The notes beneath the pieces were generated by a model. It was given only the letters and a program-made list of their open reading frames with translations. It ran no database searches and was not told the DNA's origin. A stretch of DNA of 7,387 nt. It comes from Candidatus Gastranaerophilales bacterium (GTDB taxonomy: Bacteria; Cyanobacteriota; Vampirovibrionia; Gastranaerophilales; Gastranaerophilaceae). The position numbers and the translations under genes were made by a program. The stretch lies in contig CALVEE010000157.1 in assembly GCA_944326495.1 (NCBI GenBank), positions 1-7,387 on the forward strand. Direction: 5' to 3'. Below, piece after piece: positions 1-5,756 of this stretch; the stretch's first letter is position 1; each line of letters starts with the position of its first letter.

Positions 1-266
1 TGTTTATGGTTGCTGGAATTCTTAAAGGATATACGGAGCCTGCTGATGATGAAATTAAAGCAAAACACTATGCGCTTATTCAGGATTTAGCTTCTGAATT
101 CAAATCAAAGTACAATACGATTATCTGCAGAGAGCTTTTAGATTTACCTCCCGGTGCAGATTCACCTGTTCCGTCTAAAAGAACCGACGAATATTATCAA
201 AAACGACCGTGCGAAGATTTTATCCGGACAGCTGGTGAAATTATTGAAGCTAAGCTTTTAAATTAG
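1..266 (+). CDS. C_GCAxxG_C_C family redox-type protein, 3' part only
   Basis: The gene is cut by the window edge. The reading frame is open from base 3 (Phe before the first visible Met), so the Met at base 6 is probably internal, not the start. The visible C-terminal part of about 87 residues has the two downstream cysteines of the putative redox-active C_GCAxxG_C_C family: Cys in 'TIICRELLDL' and Cys in 'RPCEDFIRTAGEIIE', the latter in the usual final helix. The opening residues (FMVAGILKGY) fit what normally follows the GCAxxG motif, which would lie outside the window. Members of this family are predicted thiol-redox proteins, but the reaction is not known to me. The stop codon is on the far side of the convergent ccdA stop, so the two genes overlap by 9 bases tail to tail. 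The family call rests on motif memory from a partial protein. Confidence 0.7.
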   Translation, partial: FMVAGILKGYTEPADDEIKAKHYALIQDLASEFKSKYNTIICRELLDLPPGADSPVPSKRTDEYYQKRPCEDFIRTAGEIIEAKLLN

Positions 267-968
267 CGGAGCAAATACTTTATAGTATAGATAAACAGCC
301 ACAAGCATTAAAAGCCATCCGCTTATTTTCATCAAAGCATCAGAAAACCCTGCCATTTTTTTCAGGTTTTTAACGCTTGATGTAAACAGTCCTGCAATAA
401 TCAGGATTACTCCTTGTCCCAGAGCAAATAAAAACAGCATTATAACAGCAGCGGGAAGATTTTTCCCGATTGCCGCGAATGCCATAATCCCCGCTAAAAT
501 CGGAGTTGAACAGGGAGTTCCCGCCAGTGCAAAAGTTATTCCCAAAAGAATAGGGTATATAAAAAGCGAATTAGTTGAATTCTGCGGAATTGCTTTTATT
601 ATAACCGGCATGTCAAAATCGAGAATTCCGCTTATTTTAAGCCCCATAACCAGAAGCAGAGATGCCATAATAAGCGTAAAATATCCGCCCAGAGCCGAGG
701 CAAAAACGCTTCCGGTAACTGCACAAATAATTCCGATTATTGAAAATACAATCGCTGTTCCGAATATAAAGAACAGAAGCTGGATAAACATTCTAAACGG
801 AGTTTCCTTAGAGTATCCACCTACATATCCGATAATTAAAGGAAGCATTGCAAGCGAGCAGGGAGAAATTGATGCAATAATTCCTCCTGCAAAAGATGCC
901 AGAAACATTAAGAACCAGATATGCGCCCCTGTTATTTCCGTTGAAAATATTTGTACAAGATTATCCAT
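258..968 (-). CDS. ccdA: CcdA/DsbD-like thiol-disulfide electron transporter
   Basis: An integral membrane protein of 236 residues with about six hydrophobic segments, the usual size for CcdA (the short relative of the DsbD membrane domain). It moves reducing equivalents from cytoplasmic thioredoxin across the membrane to thiol proteins outside, for example in cytochrome c maturation. Two family cysteines are visible, each in a Pro-Cys context inside a membrane segment: Cys37 in 'ISPCSLAMLP' and Cys153 in 'GTPCSTPIL'. These should be the redox pair. A third cysteine (Cys82) is probably not part of it. The start codon overlaps the end of the upstream thioredoxin-like gene (ATGGATAA), which suggests translational coupling and that the neighbour is its partner. 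The substrate is unknown, because no cytochrome c genes are in view. The transporter family is clear; use of the ccdA symbol is by similarity. Confidence 0.88.
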   Translation of the reverse strand: MDNLVQIFSTEITGAHIWFLMFLASFAGGIIASISPCSLAMLPLIIGYVGGYSKETPFRMFIQLLFFIFGTAIVFSIIGIICAVTGSVFASALGGYFTLIMASLLLVMGLKISGILDFDMPVIIKAIPQNSTNSLFIYPILLGITFALAGTPCSTPILAGIMAFAAIGKNLPAAVIMLFLFALGQGVILIIAGLFTSSVKNLKKMAGFSDALMKISGWLLMLVAVYLYYKVFAPLI

Positions 969-1353
969 TGGTTATCTCTTTCAGATAGTTTTCTAAAATC
1001 TGCGGCTGCATGCTGCCTTCAATACGTCTTGTAACATTTCCCGTCTCGTCTTTAAAAACAGTTGTCGGAACAAGCTTAACCTCGTATTTCTTAATCATTT
1101 CACGCGTTTCATTATTCTTCTGCGTTACGTCAATTTTCTTTAAGCTGATATCTTTTGAGTATTTCGGGAAAACCTCATCAAATATTTTGTCCAACTCCTG
1201 ACATTCATAACACATAGGAGATGAGAACTTGATAATTTCAGCACCCTGCGAGGCAATGGATGGCAATGTCGTGAGTTTGTCTCTTGTAAGCCCGAAATAA
1301 ACCGCAAGAGGCACAATAAAAATTGCCAGAATGATAATAATGTTTCTGTTCAT
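961..1353 (-). CDS. Membrane-anchored thioredoxin-like protein
   Basis: A protein of 130 residues. Residues 4-21 form a single N-terminal hydrophobic segment that is likely a membrane anchor or uncleaved signal, placing the domain outside the cytoplasmic membrane. The thioredoxin fold follows: 'EIIKFSSPMCYEC' with the active-site pair Cys48-Tyr-Glu-Cys51, and 'KLVPTTVF' with the cis-proline at Pro96. The CYEC centre differs from the CGPC of cytoplasmic thioredoxin, and the segment after the active site fits small periplasmic reductases. It is the first gene of a two-gene operon and shares 8 bases with ccdA, so CcdA probably keeps its cysteine pair reduced. A good ribosome site (AAAGGAG, about 1361-1367) lies 7 bases before the ATG. 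The final target is not known; protein disulfide reduction or cytochrome c maturation are the usual options. Confidence 0.85.
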   Translation of the reverse strand: MNRNIIIILAIFIVPLAVYFGLTRDKLTTLPSIASQGAEIIKFSSPMCYECQELDKIFDEVFPKYSKDISLKKIDVTQKNNETREMIKKYEVKLVPTTVFKDETGNVTRRIEGSMQPQILENYLKEITNG

Positions 1354-1410
1354 AATCTAACTCCTTTACATAGTCTACCATAGAATATTATGAAGTTACA
1401 GAATATAAAA

Positions 1411-1439
1411 TTGATAAACAGGGCAATTTTTTGTATTTT
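1411..1439 (+). promoter_or_regulatory. Predicted sigma70-type promoter for the 1473 gene
   Basis: TTGATA at 1411-1416 and TATTTT at 1434-1439 are separated by exactly 17 bases. A start about 7 bases downstream would give a leader of about 27 bases, containing the Shine-Dalgarno AAGGAAGG (1459-1466) placed 6 bases before the ATG at 1473. Predicted from consensus only. Confidence 0.5.
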
Positions 1440-1472
1440 CATGTTTTTATATATATGTAAGGAAGGTTTCTC

Positions 1473-1820
1473 ATGGCAATTTCTGTTAATCCCGTGTCAC
1501 AAGTTCAATACACCCATAATGCTCCGGTAAAATCTCCGGAAAAAAAAGACAGCAGAAAAAAGAGCATTTCTTCAAAAGTCGTTATGTCAACTCTTGCAGC
1601 AGCCGGGCTTGCAAGACTTGCGGCTGTTTGTCTTAAAAGTAAAAATAAAAAGAAACCTGATATTAAAAAGCTTACCGATAAAGTTATAAAAGTTAAGGAT
1701 ATGACACCGGAGGAAAAAGAAAAGTTTATCAAAGAACTTCAGGCAAAAACTGATAACCCGAATACGAAAGAGGAAATCAGAAAGCTTGTAGAAAGCGGTC
1801 AGTGGGATAATTTAGGGTAA
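1473..1820 (+). CDS. Small lysine-rich protein of unknown function
   Basis: I do not recognise this 115-residue protein. It opens with a polar stretch (MAISVNPVSQVQY), then a strongly basic run around residues 19-31, one short alanine/leucine-rich segment (residues 37-54, too short and mixed for a confident membrane helix), another basic cluster (KSKNKKKPDIKK, about 55-66), and a charged C-terminal half that should be helical (TPEEKEKFIKELQ, then TKEEIRKLVESGQW). The charge pattern could suit binding to nucleic acid or membrane phosphate, but that is inference. A well-placed Shine-Dalgarno (AAGGAAGG) and a consensus-like promoter support a real, singly transcribed gene. The N-terminal style reminds me of lineage-specific small proteins of gut Melainabacteria, from memory only. 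A competing minus-strand frame at 1505-1732 lacks such signals. Confidence 0.7.
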   Translation: MAISVNPVSQVQYTHNAPVKSPEKKDSRKKSISSKVVMSTLAAAGLARLAAVCLKSKNKKKPDIKKLTDKVIKVKDMTPEEKEKFIKELQAKTDNPNTKEEIRKLVESGQWDNLG

Positions 1821-1837
1821 AAGTAAATTTTTTTTAC

Positions 1838-1873
1838 AAATACTAAAAAATTACAAGCAATTTTTTAGTATTT
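1838..1873. repeat. Perfect 15-base inverted repeat between two genes
   Basis: Bases 1838-1852 (AAATACTAAAAAATT) and 1859-1873 are perfect reverse complements separated by 6 bases. The stem has only two G-C pairs. It lies 17 bases after the stop of the small basic protein and overlaps the -35 region of the predicted promoter for the kinase at 1910. It could be a weak terminator for the upstream gene or an operator over the promoter. Confidence 0.6.
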
Positions 1874-1891
1874 ACTATACAATGTTATAAT
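1863..1891 (+). promoter_or_regulatory. Predicted extended -10 promoter for the kinase gene
   Basis: TATAAT at 1886-1891 is preceded by TG one base away (TGTTATAAT), an extended -10 element. The -35 match is poor (TTTTAG at 1863-1868, 17-base spacing). The predicted start near 1898 leaves only about 12 bases before the ATG at 1910, overlapping the AAGGA at 1898-1902, so the leader would be very short. Confidence 0.5.
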
Positions 1892-1909
1892 AGATTTAAG
1901 GACGGGCTT

Positions 1910-2746
1910 ATGGTGGAAACTTTTGAAATCACAAATTATAATTTTTATTCAAGCCGTTTAGATATGGAGCTTATATCTAATATTGTAGATACTCTGAAAG
2001 AAATTCTTGAGGAGGATAAAAAGCAGGAGCAGCCTTTGTTTTTGAAGGTTGCGGATGATTTTATCCTGAATATTGCAAGAAAAGTAGTTCAGGAAAAGAA
2101 AAAAACTTTTCTAATCGGGATTACGGGTGAAAGCGCTTCCGGAAAAACGGTTTTTGTTGATAATACAATTGAAGCAGTTGTGAGGGACAAAAAAGAGGGT
2201 ATATATACTGTAATAAGGCAGGACGATTATTATAAAGATACGTCTAAAGAACTTATTGAAGCGGGAAGTTATGATGCTTTGTTTAAAACAGGCTTTAGCT
2301 TTGATACACCTGATGTTATAGATTTACAATTAATGCGCGAGCATCTTTTAGGCTTGAAGCAGGGAAAGACGGTTGTTTCTCCTAAGTATGATTTTGTAAC
2401 CTGTGTATCTGACCCGAATGGCGAGGTTAAGAAACCTGCTAAGGTTATTCTGACAGAAGGTTTGTATGTTTTAAATAAAGAAGTCCGTGACATTATGGAT
2501 GTAAAGGTTTATGTGTTTACTCCGATAGAGGTTATAAAAGAGCGCTGGTATAAACGCGCGGTATCACGCGGTAAGACCGGTGAAGCTGCTGATTTACAGT
2601 TTAAAAATGTTAATGAAACTGCACAGCAGTACATAAGACCGACTTATGAAATTTCGGACTGCATAATAAACGGCATGGTTGATAAGGATTATATTAAAGT
2701 TATTACGGAAAAAATAATGAGCCGGCTTGCGGAAATTTGCCCTTAA
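1910..2746 (+). CDS. Uridine kinase-like P-loop kinase
   Basis: A cytoplasmic protein of 278 residues of the uridine kinase/phosphoribulokinase family, which phosphorylates nucleosides or similar hydroxyl substrates with ATP (for uridine kinase: uridine to UMP, pyrimidine salvage). Visible motifs in order: Walker A 'GESASGKT' (73-80), substrate loop 'QDDYYKD' (104-110), 'FDTPDVID' (131-138, where classic enzymes have a similar FDHPDAFD), 'SPKYDF' (157-162), the Walker B-like strand 'VILTEGLYVL' (179-188), and an arginine-rich lid 'ERWYKRAVSRGKT' (211-223). Compared with classic uridine kinase of about 210 residues, there are about 65 extra N-terminal residues before the P-loop. That makes the exact substrate uncertain, so I give no symbol. 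The ATG at 1910 is chosen for its upstream AAGGA; an internal Met19 has no ribosome site. queD follows closely and is probably co-transcribed. Confidence 0.82.
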   Translation: MVETFEITNYNFYSSRLDMELISNIVDTLKEILEEDKKQEQPLFLKVADDFILNIARKVVQEKKKTFLIGITGESASGKTVFVDNTIEAVVRDKKEGIYTVIRQDDYYKDTSKELIEAGSYDALFKTGFSFDTPDVIDLQLMREHLLGLKQGKTVVSPKYDFVTCVSDPNGEVKKPAKVILTEGLYVLNKEVRDIMDVKVYVFTPIEVIKERWYKRAVSRGKTGEAADLQFKNVNETAQQYIRPTYEISDCIINGMVDKDYIKVITEKIMSRLAEICP

Positions 2747-2767
2747 GAAGATTTATTGGAGGAGAAC

Positions 2768-3127
2768 ATGTTTGAATTAAAAGCGCAGATGTATTTTTCA
2801 GCGGCACATCACCTGCTTAATTATGACGGCGAATGCGAGAACCAGCACGGACATAACTGGCTGGTTGAAGCGTATGTCAGGGGTGAGAATTTAGATAAAA
2901 GTAATATTCTTGTAGATTATAAAGTCTTAAAACGTGAAATGAAAGCGGTTTTGGATTTATTAGACCATAAGGATCTGAACGAACTCCCATATTTTAAAGG
3001 CGAAAGCCCTTCGAGCGAAATAATTTCCATGTTTATTTATAATAAATTAAAAGAAAAAATCGTTCAGATTTCGAAAGTTTCTGTCTGGGAAACTGCAACA
3101 TCTTGCGCAAGTTATTTTGAGGAATAG
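2768..3127 (+). CDS. queD: 6-carboxytetrahydropterin synthase (QueD/PTPS family)
   Basis: A protein of 119 residues, normal size for QueD, which converts dihydroneopterin triphosphate to 6-carboxy-tetrahydropterin in the path to preQ0 and queuosine in tRNA. The zinc ligands are visible as His14 in 'FSAAHHL' and His27/His29 in 'CENQHGHNW'. Cys23, four residues before the first HGH histidine, is the catalytic cysteine. 'DHKDLN' (66-71) gives the catalytic His67, and 'WETATSCASY' (107-116) gives the pterin-anchoring Glu108. The start is set at the ATG of base 2768 because GGAGGAG (2758-2764) is right before it; an in-frame TTG at 2756 would place that ribosome site inside the gene. Only 21 bases separate it from the kinase stop, which suggests one operon. 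No other queuosine genes are in view, so a role as another 6-pyruvoyl-tetrahydropterin synthase homologue cannot be excluded. Confidence 0.9.
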   Translation: MFELKAQMYFSAAHHLLNYDGECENQHGHNWLVEAYVRGENLDKSNILVDYKVLKREMKAVLDLLDHKDLNELPYFKGESPSSEIISMFIYNKLKEKIVQISKVSVWETATSCASYFEE

Positions 3128-3159
3128 AAGTTCCGGTGGGAAAAGTGAATACAAAGTAT

Positions 3160-3188
3160 TTGCTTTAATGGTTACATAATCTTATAGT
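3160..3188 (+). promoter_or_regulatory. Predicted promoter of the mntA-hepT pair
   Basis: TTGCTT (3160-3165) and TATAGT (3183-3188) are spaced by 17 bases. A second extended -10-like element, TGTTATTAT, follows at 3192-3200. Either would start transcription within about 12 bases of the ATG at 3208. No Shine-Dalgarno is visible before that ATG, so the message may be leaderless or nearly so. Confidence 0.5.
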
Positions 3189-3207
3189 ATATGTTATTAT
3201 ATAAAAG

Positions 3208-3516
3208 ATGAATAGTGATAAAATTTATACCATAGAAGAAATAAGAAAAATTCTTCAAGATAGTAAGAGTTATATTGAAGAAAAATATTTTGTAGATAAA
3301 TTTTTTCTATTTGGTTCTTATGCAAAAAATCAACAGACATCAAACAGTGATATAGACTTGCTTGTAAGTTTTAGTAAGCCGGTTGATATGTTTGAATTTA
3401 TGGATTTGGAAGAATATCTGACAATGCTTTTTAATAAGAAGATTGATTTAGGAACATTAAATAGCTTGAAGAAATTTATTAAAGATAAGATTTTAAAGGA
3501 AGCAATTGTTTTATGA
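3208..3516 (+). CDS. mntA: MntA-type nucleotidyltransferase antitoxin
   Basis: A minimal nucleotidyltransferase of 102 residues. The signature GSX10DXD is complete: Gly36-Ser37, then Asp48 and Asp50 in 'SDIDLLV', with a third acidic residue at Asp80 in 'KKIDLG'. In characterised MntA-HepT pairs the MntA enzyme transfers AMP units from ATP to a tyrosine of HepT and so disarms it. All metal-binding residues are present, so it should be active. It overlaps hepT by 4 bases (ATGA), the typical arrangement with coupled translation. Base content is lower than in the flanking genes: 11 G/C in 60 bases at 3241-3300, against 24 of 60 at 2341-2400 in the kinase gene, which suggests acquisition. Many such pairs sit on chromosomes, so activity as a defence or stress module is inferred. 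Confidence 0.9.
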   Translation: MNSDKIYTIEEIRKILQDSKSYIEEKYFVDKFFLFGSYAKNQQTSNSDIDLLVSFSKPVDMFEFMDLEEYLTMLFNKKIDLGTLNSLKKFIKDKILKEAIVL

Positions 3517-3863
3517 AAGACAAGGAACCTATATTTTTTTTAAAAGATATAGAAAACTCACTCAATAAAATTTTTAAATATACAAATGATATAGACTTCA
3601 ATAAATTTATATCAAACGATATGGTAAAAGATGCTGTGGAGAGGAATTTTGAGGTTATAGGTGAAGCTGTAAAGAATTTGCCGCATGATTTTAGAGATAA
3701 ATATCCGCATATTCCTTTTAAACAAATTGCAGGTATGAGAGATAAGTTAATTCATGATTATTTTGGTGTAGACTACGAAATAATATGGAAAACAATCAAA
3801 GATAAACTGCCGGTATTTTATAATGATATAAAGACTCTTATTGATAATATAGAAAAATATTAA
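3513..3863 (+). CDS. hepT: HepT-type toxin (DUF86, HEPN ribonuclease)
   Basis: A protein of 116 residues, helical throughout, matching the HepT/DUF86 family. The HEPN active-site motif RX4HXY is intact at Arg76-DKLI-His81-Asp-Tyr83 in 'GMRDKLIHDYF'. Arg and His are needed for RNA cleavage in HEPN toxins, and the tyrosine is the residue modified by MntA in studied systems. Other family features are 'AVERNFEVIGEA' (41-52) and the closing helix. Its start codon overlaps the mntA stop. A weak AAAGGA lies about 12 bases upstream, so expression likely depends on coupling with mntA. The low G/C (11 of 60 at 3541-3600) matches mntA and contrasts with uppP. Both toxin and antitoxin look intact. The actual RNA target is not deducible here. 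Confidence 0.9.
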   Translation: MKDKEPIFFLKDIENSLNKIFKYTNDIDFNKFISNDMVKDAVERNFEVIGEAVKNLPHDFRDKYPHIPFKQIAGMRDKLIHDYFGVDYEIIWKTIKDKLPVFYNDIKTLIDNIEKY

Positions 3864-3893
3864 AAAGCAAGTAAAGATAGAAGAGGAGGAAAT

Positions 3894-4733
3894 TTGGATT
3901 TAATACAGTCAATATTAATGGGAATAGTGCAGGGTTTGAGTGAATTTTTGCCAATTTCAAGTTCAGCTCACCTTGTGTTTACTTCTAATTTTTACAAAGT
4001 TTTTAAGGGAGTAGAAATTGTTCAGGAATCTAATCAGGAAATTTTTCTTGATATAATGCTCCATCTTGGTACTTTAATTGCGGTTTTAATCTATTTTAGG
4101 AAAGAAATTCTGGAGATATTGAAAGCTTTGTATCTTGGATTAAAGAATAAAGATTATTCTTCAAGAGATTTTAAACTCGGGGTTTATATAATCCTTGGTA
4201 CTATAATTACTGTTTTAATTGCTTATCCGCTTAACGAAGTGGCAGGCGGGCTCGTGTTTCAGCCTTCTATTGTCGGCATGCTTCTTGTGGGTACCGGTAT
4301 TTTACTGCTATTTAGCGAGTATTGGGCGAAAAAACATACTGACAAAAAAGATATTTCAATAAAAAGTTCTATTCTCATTGCAATAGCGCAGGGTTTAGCG
4401 GCTCTTCCCGGATTTTCGCGCTCTGGCTTAACTATTTCAACAGGGCTTTTGAGCGGTATGGACAGGACTGTTGCTGCAAGATATTCATTCTTGTTAAGTA
4501 TTCCGATAATCCTTGGCGCTTCTATGGTTTATCCGTTAGTAAAGATTGATTTTCATGAGATTATTGCATATAACTGGACTGCAATTATTGCAGGAACCGT
4601 TGTTTCCGGAATTGTCGGATATGTTTGTATCAAGTATTTCTTGAAATTCGTATCCAGATTTTCTCTTGCGGTTTTTGGATACTATTGTCTGGCTGCAGGT
4701 CTGGCTACTGCAATATTTTTTATGGGGAGATAG
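3894..4733 (+). CDS. uppP: Undecaprenyl-diphosphate phosphatase (UppP/BacA)
   Basis: A polytopic membrane protein of 279 residues, full length for UppP, which removes one phosphate from undecaprenyl diphosphate so that the lipid carrier can be reused for peptidoglycan and other surface polymers; extra copies raise bacitracin tolerance. The two catalytic signatures are present: 'QGLSEFLPISSSAHL' (13-27, with Gln13 and Glu17 as the (E/Q)XXXE motif) and 'PGFSRSGLT' (172-180, with Arg176 as the key arginine). The protein starts with TTG: the N-terminus MDLIQSILMG is where the family usually begins, and AGAGGAGGA at 3882-3890 lies just upstream. It begins 30 bases after hepT, and deoC follows after 3 bases. 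UppP and DeoC have no shared pathway that I know of, so co-transcription here is probably only positional. Confidence 0.95.
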   Translation: MDLIQSILMGIVQGLSEFLPISSSAHLVFTSNFYKVFKGVEIVQESNQEIFLDIMLHLGTLIAVLIYFRKEILEILKALYLGLKNKDYSSRDFKLGVYIILGTIITVLIAYPLNEVAGGLVFQPSIVGMLLVGTGILLLFSEYWAKKHTDKKDISIKSSILIAIAQGLAALPGFSRSGLTISTGLLSGMDRTVAARYSFLLSIPIILGASMVYPLVKIDFHEIIAYNWTAIIAGTVVSGIVGYVCIKYFLKFVSRFSLAVFGYYCLAAGLATAIFFMGR

Positions 4734-4736
4734 TTT

Positions 4737-5387
4737 ATGAATGAATATATAGAACACACATTATTAAAAGCTGATGCAACAAAAAAAGAGGTTGAAAATC
4801 TGCTCGAAGAAGCCGTTAAATACAAGTTTTTAGGTGTTTGCGTAAACCCATGCAATGTCGCTTTTGCAAGGCAGTATCTAAATGAAACCGAAGAAAATTC
4901 GGTTAAGGTTGTGACTGTTATTGGGTTCCCGCTGGGGCAAAATAGTCCGGAAATAAAAATGCTTGAAACGATTGATGCAGTAAAAAACGGGGCTGATGAA
5001 ATAGATATGGTTTTGAATATAGGGCGTTTGAAAGACTGTGATGATGATTATATTGTTGATGAGATATCCAAAGTAAAAACAGCTTGTCAGGGGAAAAACT
5101 TAAAAGTCATCTTAGAAACGGATTTGCTTACAAAAGAGGAGATAAAAAAGGCTTGTGAATTGTGTATTAAAGCTGGTGCTGATTTTGTAAAAACTTCAAC
5201 CGGTTTTGTAAAGAACGGTGTCGGCGCTCAAGTTGAGGATGTAAAACTTATGTACGATACCGTAAAAGATGCGGGATTAAAAGTTAAAGCTTCCGGCGGA
5301 ATAAGAGACAGAGAAACTGCAGAAAAGATGATAGAGGCCGGGGCATCAAGGCTTGGAACAAGTTCAGGGGTCAAGATAGTAAGTTAA
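4737..5387 (+). CDS. deoC: Deoxyribose-phosphate aldolase
   Basis: A TIM-barrel class I aldolase of 216 residues, normal for the short bacterial form. It splits 2-deoxy-D-ribose 5-phosphate into glyceraldehyde 3-phosphate and acetaldehyde in deoxynucleoside breakdown. Visible motifs: N-terminal 'YIEHTLLKADAT', phosphate-side 'TVIGFPLG' (60-67), 'EIDMVLNIG' (88-96) with Asp90 of the proton relay, 'DFVKTSTGF' (149-157) with the Schiff-base Lys152, and 'VKASGGIRD' (183-191) with Lys184 that tunes it. All catalytic residues are present. The ATG at 4737 has GGGGAGA six bases upstream, inside the end of uppP, so it is likely expressed from the same transcript. Its stop lies 1-2 bases from the end of the converging rnpB transcript, with no separate plus-strand terminator visible. 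Confidence 0.96.
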   Translation: MNEYIEHTLLKADATKKEVENLLEEAVKYKFLGVCVNPCNVAFARQYLNETEENSVKVVTVIGFPLGQNSPEIKMLETIDAVKNGADEIDMVLNIGRLKDCDDDYIVDEISKVKTACQGKNLKVILETDLLTKEEIKKACELCIKAGADFVKTSTGFVKNGVGAQVEDVKLMYDTVKDAGLKVKASGGIRDRETAEKMIEAGASRLGTSSGVKIVS

Positions 5388-5406
5388 TAAAAAAGAATAA
5401 AGCAGC
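5388..5406 (-). terminator. Probable 3' end of rnpB: P1 strand plus T-run
   Basis: Read on the minus strand, the 3' strand of the RNase P P1 helix (5394-5406, perfect partner of 5744-5756) is directly followed by six T residues (5394-5389). The long terminal helix of the RNA may itself act as the terminator stem, or the T-run may mark processing after termination. Confidence 0.45.
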
Positions 5407-5756
5407 TCATAAGCCGTGTTCTGTTCAGGAGACTATGCTCCCTGATAATCATCTGTCTGGTATTAGGATTACTCCTAATCTCTAGCGATTTTTTAAGGCT
5501 TGGCGGACACCTCAAGCGCCTTGTTCAATCTTGCATCCGGCCGGGGTTTAGCTAGCCGGTACCTTCCGATACCGCTGGTGAAGCTCTTAACTCACCGTTG
5601 CACCATCGCTCCTGCCTTTAGCCAAGGTGGTTAGCAGTATATTTCCTGTGCCACTTTCCGCCAGCTCACGCTGCCCGGAGTTTCTCCGGCGGCCTGTCCT
5701 CGGATGCACGGACTTTCCTCACCCCGAAGGGCGCGATTATCCGGCTGCTTTATTCT
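5394..5756 (-). ncRNA. rnpB: RNase P RNA, bacterial type A
   Basis: The catalytic RNA of ribonuclease P, which trims the 5' leader from precursor tRNA. On the minus strand the conserved P4 5' segment GAGGAAAGTCC lies at 5720-5710 and its partner region ACAGAACACGGCTTA at 5424-5410, in the correct order and distance. 'GCTAGCTAAACCCC' near the middle (around 5550) is close to the usual GCTAGGTAAACCCC. The ends are set by a perfect 13-base P1 helix, 5744-5756 with 5394-5406, giving about 363 bases, within the type A range. The 5' end overlaps the lpxK stop codon by two bases. An own promoter is predicted inside lpxK. The identification is secure; the exact ends are within a few bases. Confidence 0.96.

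Noticed and set aside
610..996. Plus-strand 128-codon frame opposite ccdA
   Set aside because: It is the shadow of a conserved membrane protein with clear motifs; no ribosome site or family features.
1821..1909. preQ1 or other riboswitch before the kinase-queD genes
   Set aside because: No matching aptamer pattern is visible, and the predicted leader is only about 12 bases.
2756..2767. TTG start for queD giving four more residues
   Set aside because: It would place the GGAGGAG ribosome site inside the coding region; the ATG at 2768 fits that site and the family N-terminus.
5701..5745. A second copy of the palindromic repeat in rnpB (CACCCCGAAGGGCGCG)
   Set aside because: The likeness is limited to a short GC-rich stretch that belongs to the normal 5' structure of RNase P RNA.
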